The notes under the pieces are model-generated. The model worked only from the letters and a program-made list of their open reading frames with translations. It was not told the origin of the DNA and made no database searches. The translations under genes were made by a program, and so were the position numbers. 64,000 nucleotides of DNA from Rubrivivax sp. (lineage in GTDB: Bacteria > Pseudomonadota > Gammaproteobacteria > Burkholderiales > Burkholderiaceae_C): NCBI GenBank assembly GCA_020852865.1, contig JADYZZ010000082.1:1-64000 (forward strand), given 5' to 3'. Shown piece after piece: positions 48,909 to 62,054 of this stretch. Each line of letters starts with the position of its first letter. Within the stretch, counting starts at the first letter, position 1.

Positions 48909-49109
48909 ATGACGCAGCAGGACCTCTACGTCGCGCTCACCGCCCTTGCCGTCGTGGCGGTGCCGCTGGCGCTGGCCTGGCTGCTGCTGCGGCGTGGCGA
49001 GGAGCGTGAGCCCCCGTCGCAGCAGCAGCGGCAGGCGCAGGCACCGTCGCGATCGTCGTCGGTGTCGTCATCGCGGTCGTCATCGCGCGAGCGCCATCCC
49101 CGTCGCTGA
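48909..49109 (+). CDS. Small membrane protein with Gln/Ser/Arg tail in the kdp operon
   Basis: 66 residues. One hydrophobic helix (LYVALTALAVVAVPLALAWLLL) is followed by a charged stretch and a low-complexity tail of Gln, Ser and Arg (SVSSSRSSSRERHPRR). An AGGAG site lies 9 bases before the ATG. The position directly after kdpB, on the same strand, suggests a part in the pump or its regulation. No family recognised; the tail codons are built from TCG/TCA repeats and may be slippage derived. Confidence 0.6.
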   Translation: MTQQDLYVALTALAVVAVPLALAWLLLRRGEEREPPSQQQRQAQAPSRSSSVSSSRSSSRERHPRR

Positions 49110-49181
49110 ACCAGGGCGCCTGCGCGGCGCGCAGGCCCCATGCCAAGCCCCATCCCAATCCTTCACCGCACCGAGTTCATC

Positions 49182-50009
49182 ATGCACCGTTCATCGCGTT
49201 CCATCCTGTGGACGATCGTGCTCGCGGGCGCTGCGGCCTTGCCCGTGCAGGCCGACGCGGGCTGGAGCGGCAACGCCAGCCTCGCGAGCCACTATCGCTT
49301 CCGCGGCATCGACCAGACCTGGGGCCGCCCGGCCCTGCAGGCGGGCATCGACTGGAGCCACGCCTCGGGCTGGTATGCCGGTGCCTGGGGTTCCAACGTG
49401 AGCCGGCGCTCCTACCCTGGAGGCAGCGTCGAGCTCGACCTCTACGGCGGCTTCAACGGCAGGCTCGACGACGACTGGAACTACACCTTCGGCGTCTACG
49501 GCTACGCCTATCCGGGTGCGAACCTGCGCCACGCGCGTTGCCCGTCGGCCGCCTTCGAAGCGCCGTGCAGCGCCCTGGACGGCCAGCGCTACGAGACTGT
49601 CGAGATCAACGCCGGCGCAAGCTGGCGATGGCTGACCTACAAGCTCTCGCTGGCGGCAACCGACTACTTCGGTGCCAGCACACGCAGCGGCTACGGCGGC
49701 AGCACGCGCGGCACCCGCTACCACGACTTCAGCGCCACCGTTCCGCTGCACGACGCGCTCAGCCTGAGTCTGCACGTCGGCCTGACCGATCTGCCGCAGC
49801 GCTACGGCGCCCACAAGGCCGACTACGTCGACTGGCGCCTTGCCGTGGGCGGCAGCTTCGAAGGCGGCTGGACGGCGTCCATCGGCGTCGTCGGCGCCAG
49901 CAACGACCGCCTTTATCGGCCGCCGGGCGGAGGGCTCTCGGCGACCGACGGCGCCCGCCGCGCTCTCAATCGCAACGCCCTCGTGGTGCAGGTCGGCCGG
50001 ACGTTCTAG
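49182..50009 (+). CDS. TorF-family putative outer-membrane porin
   Basis: 275 residues. A signal peptide (SILWTIVLAGAAALPVQADA) is followed by GWSGNASLASHYRFRGIDQT, the N-terminal mark of the TIGR02001/TorF family, then alternating aromatic beta strands (YAGAWGSNVSRR, YNYTFGVYGYAYPG-like) and a C-terminal VVQVGRTF ending in Phe, as needed for outer-membrane insertion. It lies between kdpB and kdpD, which suggests an outer-membrane route for potassium or a related solute. The ATG 14 codons upstream is less likely as the signal peptide begins here. Confidence 0.82.
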   Translation: MHRSSRSILWTIVLAGAAALPVQADAGWSGNASLASHYRFRGIDQTWGRPALQAGIDWSHASGWYAGAWGSNVSRRSYPGGSVELDLYGGFNGRLDDDWNYTFGVYGYAYPGANLRHARCPSAAFEAPCSALDGQRYETVEINAGASWRWLTYKLSLAATDYFGASTRSGYGGSTRGTRYHDFSATVPLHDALSLSLHVGLTDLPQRYGAHKADYVDWRLAVGGSFEGGWTASIGVVGASNDRLYRPPGGGLSATDGARRALNRNALVVQVGRTF

Positions 50010-50031
50010 CCGCACGACCTTACGATCGATC

Positions 50032-52833
50032 ATGCCCATTCCTTCCGACGAGCGCGACGAGGAGCAGCGGCCCGACCCCGATGCGCTGCTGCTGCGGGTG
50101 CAGGACGAGCAGGCGCATGCGCAGCGCGGGCGGCTGAAGATCTTCTTCGGCGCCTCGGCCGGCGTCGGCAAGACCTACGCCATGCTCTCGGCGGCGCACA
50201 GCGCGCGGGCGCAGGGCGTGCCGCTGGTGGTGGGTCTGGTCGAAACCCACGGCCGCAGCGAGACCGAGGCGATGGCCGCCGAGCTGCCGCGGCTGCCGCT
50301 CGAGCGCATCGAGTACCGCGGGCGCGAACTTCAGGAGTTCGACCTCGACGCGGCACTCGCCTTCGGCGCATCGAACACGCACGGCGCCCACGACGCGCAA
50401 GCCGGTCATGACGCGCCGCGGCCGCTGCTGCTGCTGGACGAGCTGGCGCACAGCAACGCGCCGGGCTCGCGCCACCCTAAGCGCTGGCAGGACGTGCAGG
50501 AGCTGCTGGATGCGGGCATCGACGTCTGGACGACGATGAACGTGCAGCACCTGGAGAGCCTCAACGACATCGTTGGCGGCATCACCGGCATCCGCGTCTG
50601 GGAGACGGTGCCCGACACGCTGTTCGATGCCGCCGACGAAGTGGTGGTGGTCGACCTGCCGCCCGACGAACTGCTGGCACGGCTGAAGGAGGGCAAGGTC
50701 TACATCCCCGCGCAGGCCGAGCGCGCCGCCGCCAACTTCTTTCGCAAGGGAAATCTGATCGCGCTGCGCGAGCTTGCCCTGCGGCGCACCGCCGACCGCG
50801 TCGACAGCCAGATGCAGCACTGGCGCCGCAACGATGGCGAGAAGGCCGCCGGACAGCCGCGCTGGTCCACGCGCGACGCGCTGCTGGCCTGCGTGGGCCC
50901 GGGCGACGGTGGCGAAGCGGTCGTGCGCAGCGCCGCCCGCCTGGCGGCACAGATCGGCCTGCGCTGGCATGCGGTGTTCGTCGATGCGCCCTCGCGCCAG
51001 CGCGTGGACGAGGCGCAGCGGCGCCAGGCCTTGCGCGCGCTCGATCTCGCGCGCGAGCTGGGCGCCATCACCGCCACGCCCTCCGGCGCCGAGGTGGCGC
51101 AGACGCTGGCCCGCTACGCGCGCGAGCATGACCTCTCGCGCCTAGTGCTCGGGCGGCGCAGCGGGCGCTGGCGCTGGCGTCTCTCGCTGACCGAACGCGT
51201 GGCCGAGCTCACGCCCGAGATGGACGTGCTTCAGGTGCCGCTGCCGCGCGCCGCGGCCAAGAGCTGGCGCGCGCGGCTGCCGCAGCTCGATGAATCCGGC
51301 CGGCGCTGGCAGGGCTACGTCGCCGCCGTGACGGCCTGCGCCGCGGTGGCGCTGCTGGCCTCGGCCTTGCACGGCGTGCTCGAGCTGACCAACATCGTCA
51401 TGCTCTTCCTGCTCGCGGTGGTCGGCGTGGCGCTGCGCCACGGGCGCGTGCCGGCGATGCTGGCCGCCTTCCTCGGCGTCGTCCTGTTCGACTTCTTCTT
51501 CGTGCCGCCGCGCATGTCGCTCAACGTCAGCGACGTGCAGTACCTGATCACCTTCGCCGTCATGCTGGTCGTGGCGCTGGTGATCGGCCAGCTCACCGCC
51601 GGCCTGCGCGCGCAGGCGGCGGCGGCCAGCGAGCGCGAGCGGCGCGTGCGCGCGCTCTACCGGCTGGCGCGAGAGCTCTCGGCAGCCCTCCTGCCCGAGC
51701 AGGTGGCCGAAGTCGGCGTGCGCGTGCTGGCCAGCGAGTTCGACGCGCGCGCGGCGCTGCTGGACCTGGACGACGCGGACCGGCTGCGCGTGCTGCCCGG
51801 CGCCAGCGCCGAGGTCGATCTTGCCGTCGCGCAGTGGACCTACGACAGGCGCGAAGCTGCGGGCCTGGGAACGCACACCTTGCCCGCCAACCCCTGCCTG
51901 ATGCTGCCGCTCTCCGCGCCCATGCGCGTGCGCGGGGTGCTCGCCGTGCAGCCCGCGCGCGGCGCGCTGCTCACGCCCGAGCAGCGGCAACTGCTCGACA
52001 CCTGCGCCTCGCTGCTGGCGACCTCGCTGGAGCGCATCCACTACATCCAGGTCGCGCAGGCGAGCACGGTGCAGATCGAGTCGGAGCGGCTGCGCAATTC
52101 GCTGCTGGCCACCATCTCGCACGACCTGCGCACGCCGCTGGCGGCGCTGGTCGGTCTTTCGGACACGCTGGTGCTGGCGCCGCCGCCGCTGTCCGCCGCG
52201 CAGTCCGAGATCGCCGCGGCGATCCGGCACTCGGCGCTGCGCATGAACGAGATGCTCGGCAAGGTGCTCGACATGGCCCGGCTGGAGTCGGGCGCGGTGC
52301 GCCTGCGTCGCGACTGGATGCCTCTGGACGAGATCCTCGGCAGCGCGCTGGCCGAATGCGCCGCCGCCCTGCGCGCGCACCCCGTGCAACTGGCGCTGGC
52401 CGAGGACCTGCCGCTGCTGCATCTGGATGCGATGCTGTTCGAGCGCGTGTTCGTCAACCTGCTCGAGAACGCCGCCAAGTACACCGCCGCCGGCACGCCG
52501 ATCCGCATCAGCGCCGCGTTGCGCGAGCGCGGGCGCGAGCTCGAGCTGTGCATCGACGACGAAGGCCCGGGCCTGCCGCCTGGGCGCGAGGACGCGGTGT
52601 TCGAGAAGTTCGAGCGCGGCGGCAAGGAGTCGGCGACGCCTGGCGTTGGCCTGGGCCTGGCGATCTGCCGTGCCATCGTGCAGGCGCACGGCGGTCGCAT
52701 CGAAGGCATGAACCGGCTGGCCGAGGGCCGCGTGCTCGGCACGCGCATGCGCATGACGCTGCCCTGCGCCGATCCCCCGCCGGGCGACGGCAGCGAGCTG
52801 CCGACCCCGCTCACCGAGAATCGCGCGTCATGA
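50032..52833 (+). CDS. kdpD: KdpD, potassium/turgor sensor histidine kinase
   Basis: 933 residues. N-terminal KdpD domain with a Walker-type motif (FFGASAGVGKTYAMLSAAHS) and LLLDELAHSNAPGSRHPKRW, a UspA-like domain, four membrane helices at about 425-525, a GAF-like region, then HisKA with phosphorylated His in TISHDLRTPLAALVGL and an ATPase domain (NLLENAAKYTAAG, DEGPGLPPG, GVGLGLAICRAIVQAHGG). It senses low K+ and ionic conditions and phosphorylates KdpE. Its stop codon overlaps the kdpE start as ATGA. Confidence 0.96.
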   Translation: MPIPSDERDEEQRPDPDALLLRVQDEQAHAQRGRLKIFFGASAGVGKTYAMLSAAHSARAQGVPLVVGLVETHGRSETEAMAAELPRLPLERIEYRGRELQEFDLDAALAFGASNTHGAHDAQAGHDAPRPLLLLDELAHSNAPGSRHPKRWQDVQELLDAGIDVWTTMNVQHLESLNDIVGGITGIRVWETVPDTLFDAADEVVVVDLPPDELLARLKEGKVYIPAQAERAAANFFRKGNLIALRELALRRTADRVDSQMQHWRRNDGEKAAGQPRWSTRDALLACVGPGDGGEAVVRSAARLAAQIGLRWHAVFVDAPSRQRVDEAQRRQALRALDLARELGAITATPSGAEVAQTLARYAREHDLSRLVLGRRSGRWRWRLSLTERVAELTPEMDVLQVPLPRAAAKSWRARLPQLDESGRRWQGYVAAVTACAAVALLASALHGVLELTNIVMLFLLAVVGVALRHGRVPAMLAAFLGVVLFDFFFVPPRMSLNVSDVQYLITFAVMLVVALVIGQLTAGLRAQAAAASERERRVRALYRLARELSAALLPEQVAEVGVRVLASEFDARAALLDLDDADRLRVLPGASAEVDLAVAQWTYDRREAAGLGTHTLPANPCLMLPLSAPMRVRGVLAVQPARGALLTPEQRQLLDTCASLLATSLERIHYIQVAQASTVQIESERLRNSLLATISHDLRTPLAALVGLSDTLVLAPPPLSAAQSEIAAAIRHSALRMNEMLGKVLDMARLESGAVRLRRDWMPLDEILGSALAECAAALRAHPVQLALAEDLPLLHLDAMLFERVFVNLLENAAKYTAAGTPIRISAALRERGRELELCIDDEGPGLPPGREDAVFEKFERGGKESATPGVGLGLAICRAIVQAHGGRIEGMNRLAEGRVLGTRMRMTLPCADPPPGDGSELPTPLTENRAS

Positions 52834-53525
52834 AGGCCGCCCGCATCCTGATCGTCGAGGACGAGGCCGACATCCGCCGCTTCGTCCGCCTGGCCTTGCA
52901 GAGCGAGGGCCACGAGGTCTTCGAGGCCGAGACGGTTCAGCGCGGGCTGATCGAGGCCGGCACGCGCCAGCCCGACGCGCTGGTACTGGACCTCGGCCTG
53001 CCCGACGGCGACGGCCTGGAGCTGATCCGCGAGGTGCGCGCCTGGTCGGCCATGCCCATCCTTGTGCTCTCGGCACGCGGGCGCGAGCTGGACAAGATCG
53101 CGGCCCTCGACCTCGGCGCCGACGACTACCTCGTCAAGCCCTTTGGCGCCGGCGAGCTTCTGGCGCGGCTGCGGGCCCAGCTTCGGCGCGGCCGCGCCCT
53201 GGGTCAGCCCGGCGAGCCGGTGCTCGTCTTCGGCGACGTGCAGCTCGACCTGGCGCGGCGCAGCGTCACGCGCGCGGGCCAGCCGCTGCACCTGACGCCC
53301 ATCGAGTACCGGCTGCTGACGCAACTCGTCGGCCAGCCCGACCGCGTGCAGACCTACCGCCAGCTGCTGCAGGCCGTCTGGGGCCCCGGCCACGCCGAGG
53401 ACACGCACTACGTGCGCGTGCACATGGCCAACCTGCGCAAGAAGATCGAAGCCGACCCCGCCCGCCCGCACCACCTGCTGACCGAAGCCGGCGTCGGCTA
53501 TCGATTCGTCGGGGCAAGGGAATGA
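52830..53525 (+). CDS. kdpE: KdpE, OmpR-family response regulator
   Basis: 231 residues. Receiver domain with acidic pocket VEDEAD, phosphorylated Asp in LVLDLGLPDGDG, and Lys in DYLVKPFGAGELLAR; C-terminal winged helix with LTPIEYRLLTQLVGQPDRVQ and YVRVHMANLRKKIEADP. It activates the kdp genes when phosphorylated by KdpD; the direct-repeat array at 43893-43941 is the likely binding place. Confidence 0.96.
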   Translation: MKAARILIVEDEADIRRFVRLALQSEGHEVFEAETVQRGLIEAGTRQPDALVLDLGLPDGDGLELIREVRAWSAMPILVLSARGRELDKIAALDLGADDYLVKPFGAGELLARLRAQLRRGRALGQPGEPVLVFGDVQLDLARRSVTRAGQPLHLTPIEYRLLTQLVGQPDRVQTYRQLLQAVWGPGHAEDTHYVRVHMANLRKKIEADPARPHHLLTEAGVGYRFVGARE

Positions 53526-53752
53526 CAGGCGCACCGGCTTGATCGTGCCGCGCCTCTCGCCCCGGTTGCGGCTGCGCGGGGCCGGGGCCACGGCCGGTCC
53601 GGGATCCGCCGAAGCGGCGGGGCCGGCAGTCTGCGAGAGCCCAACCGGAAGCGTGGCACAACGCGCGCCGCGCCGGCGCAAGCCGGGGCGAGGGAGTCTG
53701 TCGACGCCGCGCGGCGCACGCTGCTGCCCCGTCTGATGCCGCCGCCGCACGC

Positions 53753-56279
<2,527 letters not shown>

Positions 56280-56337
56280 GCCGGTGACGGCAGGAATCGC
56301 GCATTGCCTTTTCCCAGGCTTCGAGGAGCACCGCACC

Positions 56338-56772
56338 ATGATGACCAACCCCACCGGCCGCCTGACGCAGGGCCAGTTCAGCTTCCTGCCCGACCTCACG
56401 GACGACGAGATCCGCGCCCAGGTCGAGTACGGCCTCGGCAAGGGCTACGCCTGGAGCGTGGAGTACACCGACGATCCGCATCCGCGCAACACCTACTGGG
56501 AGATGTACGGCATGCCGATGTTCGACCTGCGCGACGCCGCCGGCGTGCTGCGCGAGATGGCCGAGTGCCGCAAGACCTTCGCACAGCACTACATCCGCCT
56601 CGTCGCCTTCGACAGCACGCGCGGCGTCGAGTCGATCGCGATGAGCTTCATCGTCAACCGCCCGGCCAAGGAGCCCGGCTTCGGACTGGCGCGCCAGGAG
56701 GCGGCGGGCCGAACGCTGCGCTACACGGTGGTGAGCTACGCCACCGACCGGCCCGAAGGCGAGCGCTGCTAG
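56338..56772 (+). CDS. cbbS: RuBisCO small subunit, red type
   Basis: 144 residues, starting at [20 protein letters not shown]. Block [20 protein letters not shown] is the conserved contact to the large subunit, and the long C-terminus ([36 protein letters not shown]) is the extra hairpin found only in red-type small subunits. A GAGGAG site is upstream of two adjacent ATG codons; the second (56341) is equally possible. Confidence 0.97.
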   Translation: MMTNPTGRLTQGQFSFLPDLTDDEIRAQVEYGLGKGYAWSVEYTDDPHPRNTYWEMYGMPMFDLRDAAGVLREMAECRKTFAQHYIRLVAFDSTRGVESIAMSFIVNRPAKEPGFGLARQEAAGRTLRYTVVSYATDRPEGERC

Positions 56773-56780
56773 GCCCACCC

Positions 56781-56831
56781 GCGAAGCGCCTTCGGCGCCG
56801 CCCCTCGAGGAGGAGGAGGAGGCGCCCGCTG
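56781..56831. repeat. Dispersed GC-rich palindromic element, copy 2
   Basis: CGCGAAGCGCCTTCGGCGCC, then CCCCTCGAGG and a run of AGG triplets, between cbbS and cbbX. It resembles the reverse complement of 23105-23150. The hairpin GCGCC-TTC-GGCGC could set the 3' end of a stable cbbLS message and lower cbbX-F-P-T. Confidence 0.7.
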
Positions 56832-56851
56832 GCACAAGACCGCTGCCGCAC

Positions 56852-57805
56852 ATGCCGATGAACGCCCCGACCTACGCCATCCCCGGCTCGGTGCCGGCGC
56901 CTCCCGCCGTGTCGGCGCCGGCGAGCGCCGACGCCCAAAGCGCGCCGCGCACCGTCGCCGACGTGCTGCGCGCCAGCCAGGTCGAGGCCGTGCTCGAGGA
57001 GCTCGAGCGCGACCTGGTGGGCCTGGCGCCGGTCAAGCAGCGCATCCGCGACATCGCCGCGCTGCTGGTGATCGACCGTCTGCGCGTCGCGCACGGCCTC
57101 GCGGCGGCCAGTCCGAGCCTGCACATGTGCTTCACCGGCAACCCCGGCACCGGCAAGACGACGGTGGCGATGCGCATGGCCGAGATCCTGCACCGCCTGG
57201 GCTACCTGCGCAAAGGCCACCTCGTCGCGGTGACGCGCGATGACCTCGTCGGCCAGTACATCGGCCACACCGCACCCAAGACCAAGGAAGTGCTCAAGAA
57301 GGCGATGGGCGGCGTGCTCTTCATCGACGAGGCCTACTACCTGTACCGGCCCGAGAACGAGCGCGACTACGGCCAGGAGGCGATCGAGATCCTGCTGCAG
57401 GTGATGGAGAACCGGCGCGACGACCTGGTGGTGATCCTGGCCGGCTACAAGGACCGCATGGACCGCTTCTTCCAGAGCAACCCGGGCCTGAGCAGCCGCA
57501 TCGCGCACCACATCGACTTCCCCGACTACACGCCGGCCGAGCTCGAGGCCATCGCGCGCACGATGCTCGCGGCGATGAGCTACCGCTTCGCGCCCGAGGC
57601 CGAGCACGCCTTCGCCGAGTACCTCGCGCGGCGCATCGCGCAGCCGCACTTCGCCAACGCGCGCAGCGTGCGCAACGCGCTCGACCGCGCGCGGCTGCGC
57701 CAGGCCTCGCGCCTCTTTGCCGAACGCGAGCGCGTGCTCGACGCCGAGGCGCTCGCGACCATCGTCGAGAGCGACATCCGCGCCAGCCGCGTGTTCGCGC
57801 CCTGA
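56852..57805 (+). CDS. cbbX: CbbX, red-type RuBisCO activase (AAA+)
   Basis: 317 residues. Walker A is [16 protein letters not shown], Walker [16 protein letters not shown], and the pore loop region [20 protein letters not shown]. It pulls on the C-terminus of red-type CbbL to release inhibitory sugar phosphates, and is itself activated by RuBP. The first 35 residues are a variable Pro/Ala lead; the second ATG (56858) could also be used. Confidence 0.97.
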   Translation: MPMNAPTYAIPGSVPAPPAVSAPASADAQSAPRTVADVLRASQVEAVLEELERDLVGLAPVKQRIRDIAALLVIDRLRVAHGLAAASPSLHMCFTGNPGTGKTTVAMRMAEILHRLGYLRKGHLVAVTRDDLVGQYIGHTAPKTKEVLKKAMGGVLFIDEAYYLYRPENERDYGQEAIEILLQVMENRRDDLVVILAGYKDRMDRFFQSNPGLSSRIAHHIDFPDYTPAELEAIARTMLAAMSYRFAPEAEHAFAEYLARRIAQPHFANARSVRNALDRARLRQASRLFAERERVLDAEALATIVESDIRASRVFAP

Positions 57806-57834
57806 GCCGATCCCGATCCCGACGAAAGCCCGCC

Positions 57835-58938
<1,104 letters not shown>

Positions 58939-58950
58939 GAGTGCCCTGCC

Positions 58951-59835
58951 ATGTCCGAACGCCACCCCATCATCGCCATCACCGGCTCCAGCGGCGCCGG
59001 CACCTCGAGCGTGACGCGCACCTTCGAGGCCATCTTCCGGCGCGAGAACGTCAAGGCCGCCGTCATCGAAGGCGACAGCTTCCACCGCTACGACCGCAAG
59101 GAGATGCGCGTACGCCAGGCCGAGGCCGAGCGCGCGGGCAACAAGCACTTCAGCCACTTCGGCGCCGAGAACAACCTGTTCGCCGAGCTCGAGGCGCTGT
59201 TCCGCAGCTACGCCGAGAGCGGCGGCGGGCGCCGCCGCAAGTACCTGCACGACCCGGGCGAGGCCGCGCCCTACCGGCAGGAGCCGGGCACCTTCACGCC
59301 CTGGGAGGACCTGCCCGCCGACACCGACATGCTGTTCTACGAAGGCCTGCACGGCGCGGTGTGCACGTCCGAGGTCGACGTGGCGCGCTGGCCCGATCTG
59401 CTCATCGGCGTGGTGCCGGTCATCAACCTCGAGTGGATCCAGAAGCTGTACCGCGACAAGAACGTGCGCGGCTACAGCACCGAGGCGGTGACCGACACCA
59501 TCCTGCGCCGCATGCCCGACTACGTGAACTACATCGTGCCGCAGTTCGGCCGCACGCATGTCAACTTCCAGCGCGTGCCGGTGGTCGACACCAGCAACCC
59601 CTTCATCGCGCGCGACATCCCGAGCGCCGACGAATCGATCTGCGTCATCCGCTTCGCCAACCCGAAGGGCATCGACTTCCCTTACCTGCTCGGCATGATC
59701 CACAACTCCTGGATGAGCCGCGCCAACACCATCGTCGTGCCGGGCGGAAAGATGGAGCTGGCGATGCAGCTCATCTTCACGCCCTTCATCTGGCGCATGC
59801 TCGAGCGGCGCCGGCGCGCGCTGGGCGCGCTCTGA
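58951..59835 (+). CDS. cbbP: Phosphoribulokinase, proteobacterial class
   Basis: 294 residues. The P-loop is [16 protein letters not shown], followed by [17 protein letters not shown] with the catalytic Asp, [18 protein letters not shown] and [14 protein letters not shown]. It makes RuBP from ribulose-5-phosphate and ATP; this class is usually octameric and NADH-activated. Confidence 0.97.
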   Translation: MSERHPIIAITGSSGAGTSSVTRTFEAIFRRENVKAAVIEGDSFHRYDRKEMRVRQAEAERAGNKHFSHFGAENNLFAELEALFRSYAESGGGRRRKYLHDPGEAAPYRQEPGTFTPWEDLPADTDMLFYEGLHGAVCTSEVDVARWPDLLIGVVPVINLEWIQKLYRDKNVRGYSTEAVTDTILRRMPDYVNYIVPQFGRTHVNFQRVPVVDTSNPFIARDIPSADESICVIRFANPKGIDFPYLLGMIHNSWMSRANTIVVPGGKMELAMQLIFTPFIWRMLERRRRALGAL

Positions 59836-59932
59836 GCGCGCCGCCGCCGAGCGCGCCGTTCCGCCCCGCCGCCGCGCGCCCCTCCGCGCCCAAGGCCGAC
59901 CGCACCGCCTCACTGGCCCAGGAGCCCCGCAC

Positions 59933-61984
59933 ATGGACAGCCCGTTCACCGAAACCGCCGCCCCTTCGCCCAAGCCGCCGCAGGCCCGCGCGCTGCCGCT
60001 GGCCGACGCGCTGCGCTTCCTCGCCGCCGACGCGGTGCAGGCCGCCGCCAGCGGCCACCCGGGCGCGCCGCTCGGCATGGCCGAGATGGCCGAGGCGCTG
60101 TGGCACCGGCACCTGAAGCACGACCCCGCCTTCCCGTCCTGGCCCGACCGCGACCGTTTCGTGCTCAGCAACGGCCACGCGTCGATGCTGCTGTATGCGC
60201 TGCTGCATCTCACGGGCTACGCGCTGCCGCGGCGCGAGCTCGAGCGCTTCCGCCAGTTCGGCAGCCGCACGCCGGGCCATCCCGAGCACGGCATGACGCC
60301 CGGCGTCGAGACCACCACCGGCCCGCTCGGCCAGGGCCTGGCCAACGCGGTGGGCATGGCGCTGGCCGAGAAGCTGCTCGCCGGTGAATTCAACCGCCCG
60401 GGGCACGGCATCGTCGACCACCACACCTACGTCTTCGCCGGCGACGGCTGCCTGATGGAAGGCGTGGCGCAGGAGGCGATCAGCCTGGCCGGCACACTCG
60501 GCCTGTCCAAGCTGATCGTGCTGTACGACGACAACGGCATCTCGATCGACGGCGACGTGCGCGGCTGGTTCCGCGACGACACGCCCTCGCGCTTCGCGGC
60601 CTGCGGCTGGCGCGTCATCGGGCCGCTCGACGGCCACGACAGCGAGCGCGTGGCCGCCGCCATCGCCGCCGCCAAGACCGAGGCCGCGCGCGAGGACGGA
60701 AGGCCGACGCTGATCGATTGCCGCACCGAGATCGGGCATGGCGCGCCCGGCAAGGCCGGCAGCGCCGACACGCACGGCGCGCCGCTCGGCGCCGAGACGC
60801 TGGCCGCCATGCGCGCCGCGCTCGGCTGGCCGCACGCGCCCTTCGAGGTGCCCGAGGACCTGCGTCGCGCCTGGGACGCGCGCGAACGCGGCGGCGCCGC
60901 GCGCGCCGCCTGGGAAGCACGTTTCGTCGCCTACCGCGCGGCCTTCCCGGCGCTGGCCGAGGAGTTCGAGCGCCGCGTCGCCGGCCGGCGCAGCGCCGAC
61001 TTCGACGCCCTCGTCGCCGACGCCGTGCGCCAGCTCGCCGGCGCGGGCAAGGTGGCCACGCGCAAGGCCTCGCAGCTCGTGCTCGACGCGATCGCGCCGC
61101 GCCTGCCCGAGCTGCTGGGCGGCAGCGCCGATCTCACCGGCAGCAACCTCACCGACTGGAAAGGCTGCGTCGCGCACCGGCCCGGGCAGCCCGGCCGGCA
61201 CCTGAGCTGGGGCGTGCGCGAGTTCGGCATGGCCGCGGCGATGAACGGCATCGCGCTGCACGGCGGCTTCGTCCCCTTCGGCGGCACCTTCCTCGTTTTC
61301 AGCGACTACAGCCGCAACGCCATCCGCATGGCGGCTCTGATGAAGCAGCGCGTCGTCCACGTCTTCACGCACGACAGCATCGGCCTGGGCGAAGACGGCC
61401 CGACGCACCAGGCCGTCGAGCAGCTGCCTGCGCTGCGCCTCATTCCCAACCTCGACGTCTGGCGCCCCGCCGACGGCGTCGAGACCGCGGTGGCCTGGGG
61501 CGCGGCGCTGGCGCGCGAAGGCGAGACGGCGGGCCCGAGTGCACTGGCGCTGTCGCGCCAGGCGCTGCCGGCGCTGGTGGGCGCCGAGCGCGCGGCCGAA
61601 GTGGCGCGCGGCGGCTACGTGCTCGCCGAGGAAAGCGCCGCACGCGCCACGCTCATCGCCACCGGATCGGAGCTGGCGCTCGCGGTCCAGGCGCAGGAGC
61701 TGCTGCGCACGCGCGGCATCGCGGTGCGCGTGGTGTCGATGCCCTGCACCTCGGTGTTCGACCGCCAGCCGCGCGCCTGGCGCGAGCAGGTGCTGCGCCC
61801 GCAGCTGCCGGCGCTCGCGATCGAGGCCGCGCAGCCGGACTACTGGCGCAAGTACGTCGGCCTGGCCGGCGACGTGATGGGCATCGGACGCTTCGGCGAG
61901 AGCGCACCCGCGGCCGAACTGTTCCGCCACTTCGGGCTCACGGCCGAGCGCGCGGCGGCGCGGGTGGAACGGCTGCTCGGCTGA
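59933..61984 (+). CDS. cbbT: Transketolase (Calvin cycle)
   Basis: 683 residues. Thiamine diphosphate binding by [20 protein letters not shown] and [15 protein letters not shown]; the pyrimidine half has the catalytic Glu region [20 protein letters not shown] and [15 protein letters not shown]. It moves two-carbon units in RuBP regeneration. It is the last cbb gene here, 97 bases after cbbP; cbbE, cbbG, cbbK and cbbA are not in the window. Convergent with an MFS gene 70 bases on. Confidence 0.96.
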   Translation: MDSPFTETAAPSPKPPQARALPLADALRFLAADAVQAAASGHPGAPLGMAEMAEALWHRHLKHDPAFPSWPDRDRFVLSNGHASMLLYALLHLTGYALPRRELERFRQFGSRTPGHPEHGMTPGVETTTGPLGQGLANAVGMALAEKLLAGEFNRPGHGIVDHHTYVFAGDGCLMEGVAQEAISLAGTLGLSKLIVLYDDNGISIDGDVRGWFRDDTPSRFAACGWRVIGPLDGHDSERVAAAIAAAKTEAAREDGRPTLIDCRTEIGHGAPGKAGSADTHGAPLGAETLAAMRAALGWPHAPFEVPEDLRRAWDARERGGAARAAWEARFVAYRAAFPALAEEFERRVAGRRSADFDALVADAVRQLAGAGKVATRKASQLVLDAIAPRLPELLGGSADLTGSNLTDWKGCVAHRPGQPGRHLSWGVREFGMAAAMNGIALHGGFVPFGGTFLVFSDYSRNAIRMAALMKQRVVHVFTHDSIGLGEDGPTHQAVEQLPALRLIPNLDVWRPADGVETAVAWGAALAREGETAGPSALALSRQALPALVGAERAAEVARGGYVLAEESAARATLIATGSELALAVQAQELLRTRGIAVRVVSMPCTSVFDRQPRAWREQVLRPQLPALAIEAAQPDYWRKYVGLAGDVMGIGRFGESAPAAELFRHFGLTAERAAARVERLLG

Positions 61985-62054
61985 GCCTGTGCAGGCGTGA
62001 ATCGCGCCCGCGCGGGGCCGTCGCCGGGCGCCGGCATGTGCCGCGCCAGCGGCT

